Shown piece by piece: positions 20,073-22,807 of a stretch of DNA of 22,807 bases. Numbering within the stretch: position 1 is the stretch's first letter; every line of letters begins with the position of its first letter. This stretch comes from a virus: positions 1-22,807 of IMG/VR virus record IMGVR_UViG_3300034375_004539; one strand, given 5' to 3'. Below the pieces are notes generated by a model that saw only the letters and a program-made list of their open reading frames with translations, had not been told where the DNA came from and ran no database searches. Both the position numbers and the translations under genes were made by a program.

Positions 20073-20407
20073 TGGCAGTATTATATAAAAGCGCAGTAAT
20101 TGATTTAACCACTACAAATTTAACAACAGTGTTAACTATTAACACTAGTGCCTATGCTATTGTTAAAACTGTTCAAGCCAGTCATGAAGCGGCATCTAAC
20201 GTTGATGTAGATCTTTATTTAAAAAAATCTGGTGGTAGTGATACTGAAATAAGTCATGCACAGCTTAATAAAGATTTTAAAAATATGCTTTCTAATACCT
20301 TGAATTTAGAAGCGGGCGATGTTATAAAGATGCAAGCAGACACTGCAGACACTATAACGGGATTTGTAAGTTATGCTCTAGTAAATAGAGAAGATCAGAA
20401 TGGATGA
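20072..20407 (+). CDS. Small beta-rich structural-type protein
   Basis: 111 residues, start overlapping the previous stop. Blocks: MAVLYKSAVIDLTTTNLTTV, VKTVQASHEAASNVDVDLYL, KKSGGSDTEISHAQLNK and NTLNLEAGDVIKMQADTADT. The fold looks like a small all-beta sandwich; similar proteins are frequent among phage tail genes. It shares the D-x-x-L-K-x-GGS feature with the 7676-7978 protein. No enzyme motifs. Likely a virion accessory protein. It overlaps the next gene by eight bases. Confidence 0.65.
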   Translation: MAVLYKSAVIDLTTTNLTTVLTINTSAYAIVKTVQASHEAASNVDVDLYLKKSGGSDTEISHAQLNKDFKNMLSNTLNLEAGDVIKMQADTADTITGFVSYALVNREDQNG

Positions 20408-20585
20408 TATAACAAAGATTAAGTGTATAACTAAATATACTTATCGTAATAAAAAGACAGGAGAAATCTACAAAGAGAAAGTAGAAGGTCCTGACATTGT
20501 GGTTGATTGTGAAGTTACAGTTGACCCTAAGAATTTAGACTTATTTCAGAAAGTAATGAATAATGATAATAAATCCAACACCTAA
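20400..20585 (+). CDS. 61-residue hypothetical protein
   Basis: Starts at an ATG inside the end of the previous gene (eight-base overlap). The N-terminus MDDITKIKCITKYTYRNKKT followed by GEIYKEKVEGPDIVVDCEVT forms predicted strands, with a short acidic/Asn-rich tail. The KYTYRNKKTGE segment suggests a small beta protein, but I know no family. Overlaps the glycosyltransferase start by 23 bases. The tight overlaps on both sides support it as a real gene. Confidence 0.55.
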   Translation: MDDITKIKCITKYTYRNKKTGEIYKEKVEGPDIVVDCEVTVDPKNLDLFQKVMNNDNKSNT

Positions 20586-21510
20586 AGGTGGAACGGAATT
20601 ACAACTAGAATATCTAACCCAATACGTAGATCTTCAACTATTAAGTAAGGTACAAATTACAACATCTGTTCCAGAAAAAATTCCATTATCAAAAGATAAA
20701 ATAAATATTCTTTGGCAGAAAAATTCTTGGGATCAACCTAATATTTATCCCTGGTTTAAAGATAAAAAGAATCACACTAAATACGATTGGTATGTATTTA
20801 ATTCACATTGGAACTTTGAAAATTTCACTAAAAAATTTGGTTTAGATAGAGGCAAGTGTATGATTATTAAGAACGGTATAAGTAAAATAGAACCTGCTCC
20901 TGTTTACGAAAAAGATAAACCTATAAAAATTATACATCAAATAACCCCTTGGAGAGGGTTAAATGTATTGCTTGGGGCTATGCAATTAGTAAATCATCCC
21001 TTAATTACTTTAGATGTTTATTCATCTACAGAGATTTATGGCAAAGCTTTTTATGAACAGAATGATAAAGAATATAAAGGTTTATACGAACAAGCTAAAC
21101 AATTAAAAAATGTAAACTATATAGGTTATAAACCTAATACTTACATTAAAGAACATTTAAAAGATTATCATATGTTTGTTTACCCGAGTATCTGGGAAGA
21201 GACATCTTGTATTTCAGCTATAGAATCTATGGCAGCAGGACTTTATACAATTGTGACAAACTTAGGGGCTTTAGCGGAAACATGTTCTGAGTTTGGTATT
21301 TACGTACCTTACGACAATAATCATAGAAGGCTGGCTTTTAAATTTGCACAAGCTATTAAACAAGGGGCAGAAGCGATTACTCATAAACCTATTCAAGATC
21401 ATTTAAAAAGACAGAGTGATTTTTACAATCTGTATTATAGTTGGCCTAAACAAGCTGCAACTTGGACACAATTTTTAACTGGAATAACAAGTGATGCAAG
21501 AAAAATCTAA
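20563..21510 (+). CDS. GT4-like glycosyltransferase
   Basis: 315 residues. N-terminal MIINPTPKGGTELQLEYLTQ carries the GG loop of GT-B enzymes. Residues 47-106 (INILWQKNSWDQPNIYPWFK, YDWYVFNSHWNFENFTKKFG, IIKNGI) are typical of phage members. Residues 121-147 (IKIIHQITPWRGLNVLLGAM) match the donor-domain strand of family GT4. WEETSCISAIESMAAG has the retaining-enzyme E-x7-E motif (E213, E221). It should transfer a sugar from a nucleotide donor to an unknown acceptor. Paired with the next gene, it could glycosylate virion proteins or alter the host surface. Start overlaps the preceding gene by 23 bases. Confidence 0.8.
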   Translation: MIINPTPKGGTELQLEYLTQYVDLQLLSKVQITTSVPEKIPLSKDKINILWQKNSWDQPNIYPWFKDKKNHTKYDWYVFNSHWNFENFTKKFGLDRGKCMIIKNGISKIEPAPVYEKDKPIKIIHQITPWRGLNVLLGAMQLVNHPLITLDVYSSTEIYGKAFYEQNDKEYKGLYEQAKQLKNVNYIGYKPNTYIKEHLKDYHMFVYPSIWEETSCISAIESMAAGLYTIVTNLGALAETCSEFGIYVPYDNNHRRLAFKFAQAIKQGAEAITHKPIQDHLKRQSDFYNLYYSWPKQAATWTQFLTGITSDARKI

Positions 21511-22381
21511 TGAACCTATTTGGTTTGATAAGGAACCTGTGCAAACAATAGATCTAACAGAACAATTAAAAGGACATACATTACCACCTCAATCTAAGTA
21601 TAGAATTATGGTGGCTACACCTGTACACAGTGAAGTAGGTATTCATTATGTTAGAGCCTTACTTAAATTTCAAATGGCATGTATGACTAAGAATATACTA
21701 GTTAGTTTTCATCTTATTAAATCGTCTTTAGTCCAACAGGGTAGAAACATATGTGCTGCTGATTTTGTTTCTGATAAAGAGAACTACACCCATATGTTAT
21801 TTATAGACTCAGACGTAGATTTTGAAACAAAAACAATATTTAAGATGTTAGAAAAGGATAGAGATATTATAGCTGCTCCTTATCCTATGAAGTTTATTAA
21901 TCAAGGATCTGTTTATAGAAGAATGAAAGATGAAGATTTTAAGAATAATAAAGATTTTTTAAAATATGGTTATACATTTCCTATCAAAGTACCAGATGTT
22001 TCAGCTATTGAAGTAACCGATGGAGAAACAGAGGTTACTCATGCACCAACGGGCTGCATGCTTATTAAAAGAGGTGTTATTGAAAAGATGATTAAAGCTT
22101 ATCCAGATCTTGAAATAGTACAAGATACTTATTTAAATGGTGAAAAAGTTAGAAGACCTAATTTTTATAACTTCTTTGATTGTGTACACGATCCTAAAAC
22201 AAAACACTTCTACGGAGAAGACTTTGGTTTCTGTAAAAGATGGACTGAAATAGGGGGTAAAATATACCTTTATATTGATGATGAATTAGGCCATACTGGT
22301 GAATATAGGTACGCTGGTAGGTTCATGGATGACCTTGTAGCTACAAGTAAAGTCGTTGACGAAGACGAAAAAATCAAATAA
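21494..22381 (+). CDS. GT-A-type glycosyltransferase (GT2-like)
   Basis: The frame begins GTG-ATG at 21491-21496; ATG at 21494 is chosen, giving 295 residues with a 17-base overlap of the previous gene. Residues 37-60 (YRIMVATPVHSEVGIHYVRA) are the first Rossmann strand and helix. NYTHMLFIDSDVDFETKTIF carries the metal-binding DSD (105-107) typical of GT-A enzymes. HAPTGCMLIKRGVIEKM and KHFYGEDFGFCKRWTEIGGK supply the acceptor/catalytic region (E242/D243), with H267 near the C-terminus. No membrane anchor, so likely cytoplasmic. It probably acts with the upstream GT4 enzyme; the sugar is unknown. Confidence 0.75.
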   Translation: MQEKSNEPIWFDKEPVQTIDLTEQLKGHTLPPQSKYRIMVATPVHSEVGIHYVRALLKFQMACMTKNILVSFHLIKSSLVQQGRNICAADFVSDKENYTHMLFIDSDVDFETKTIFKMLEKDRDIIAAPYPMKFINQGSVYRRMKDEDFKNNKDFLKYGYTFPIKVPDVSAIEVTDGETEVTHAPTGCMLIKRGVIEKMIKAYPDLEIVQDTYLNGEKVRRPNFYNFFDCVHDPKTKHFYGEDFGFCKRWTEIGGKIYLYIDDELGHTGEYRYAGRFMDDLVATSKVVDEDEKIK

Positions 22382-22436
22382 AGTGCTAAATTACAGGATT
22401 TCTACGCCTGCCTTTACTAACAATTATTTATAAATT

Positions 22437-22807
22437 ATGGCAATAACAAGAACACAAATAGCTAGACAATTACAAAACAGAGGTGGCATTACTAATATGT
22501 CAGTAAGACAACACTACGGATTAGGTAGTATTGTAAAGAAAGCTGTTAAAGGTGTATCTAAAGCTGCTAAAAACATAGTTAGTTCAGATCTAGGAAAAGC
22601 AGCATTATTAGCAGGTGGAGCGTATTATGCGGGTGGCGGTAATTTATTTGGATTACAGAGAGCTGGTTTATCTACTAAAGGGTTTTCTCTTAGTAATTTA
22701 CCAGGAGCTGGATTTTTTACAGCAGCTGGTAACCCTGCTCAACAGGCAGCCCAAGGAAGTAAATTTAGTCAGTTGTTAAATAAGTTCCCTGGTGGTGGAA
22801 AAGGATT
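22437..22807 (+). CDS. Partial virion-type Gly/Ala-rich protein (3' truncated)
   Basis: An open frame of 123 codons runs off the right edge. It starts MAITRTQIARQLQNRGGITN, continues VRQHYGLGSIVKKAVKGVSK, then GKAALLAGGAYYAGGGNLFG and Gly/Ala/Pro-rich sequence. The MAITRxQIARQL opening and the YGLGSIVKKAxKGV segment recur in large marine phage structural proteins. The hydrophobic stretch AALLAGGAYYAGGG (about 55-68) could insert into membrane, as in injected internal proteins, but this is a guess. The 55 bases upstream hold no clear ribosome site or terminator. Confidence 0.65.
   Translation, partial: MAITRTQIARQLQNRGGITNMSVRQHYGLGSIVKKAVKGVSKAAKNIVSSDLGKAALLAGGAYYAGGGNLFGLQRAGLSTKGFSLSNLPGAGFFTAAGNPAQQAAQGSKFSQLLNKFPGGGKG

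Noticed and set aside
22391-22410. CAGG...CCTG hairpin after the second glycosyltransferase
   Set aside because: Only four base pairs and no T tract; insufficient for a terminator call.

Overview
The window looks like a contiguous piece of the late (structural) region of a tailed double-stranded DNA phage. The gene set and style fit the AT-rich phages of marine surface bacteria, such as phages of SAR11/Pelagibacter and related uncultured marine phages. This host assignment is inference from style: tightly packed and often overlapping genes (TAATG, ATGA), purine-rich ribosome sites, small lysine-rich proteins, a phage GroES, 2-oxoglutarate/Fe(II) oxygenases, and Gly-rich and TWGT-type fibre proteins. 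No terminase, portal, integrase, polymerase, lysis gene, tRNA or rRNA is present, so lifestyle and genus cannot be judged from here.

Layout. 1-105 is the tail end of a gene paralogous to the one at 7151-7621. 132-1766 holds a run of small, very basic proteins. 1732-2376 is an isolated 2OG-Fe(II) oxygenase. 2378-3092 holds three more small conserved proteins. 3046-6527 is the head module: GroES-like co-chaperonin, scaffold-like protein, two virion-type proteins and the major capsid protein, closed by a strong terminator at 6539-6566. 6587-6989 has two small genes. 6990-7150 is the main intergenic region, with a promoter-like element and a large inverted repeat. 7151-14695 is the connector, tail and fibre module, including a Trp-Gly repeat protein with a cupredoxin-like N-terminus and a poly-Gly adhesin-like protein.

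14699-17588 interrupts the plus-strand operon. Two oxygenase genes lie on the minus strand and three oxygenase-like genes on the plus strand, diverging from a 50-base spacer. That spacer region carries two overlapping sigma70-type promoters (minus: TTGCAT-N17-TATAAT, whose -35 lies just inside the neighbouring gene; plus: TTGCTT-N17-TATAGT) around an ACTAT-T-ATAGT dyad. The plus-strand genes of this island are visibly more AT-rich than the capsid genes. From 17601 the virion genes resume: a conserved small protein, a 652-residue tail nozzle/stabilisation-type protein, small proteins, two glycosyltransferases, and a partial gene running off the right edge.

How it may fit together. The head module couples a GroES-like protein to scaffold and capsid, suggesting it adapts host GroEL for capsid folding. 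The oxygenase island behaves like a self-promoted 'moron' inserted between fibre genes and tail genes. It could hydroxylate virion or host proteins, or act on small molecules; the sequence does not decide. The glycosyltransferases could modify virion or host surface glycans. The most notable signals are the six oxygenase-like genes with divergent catalytic residues and their promoter pair, the possible copper site in a virion repeat protein, and a hairpin that buries the ribosome site of that same gene.
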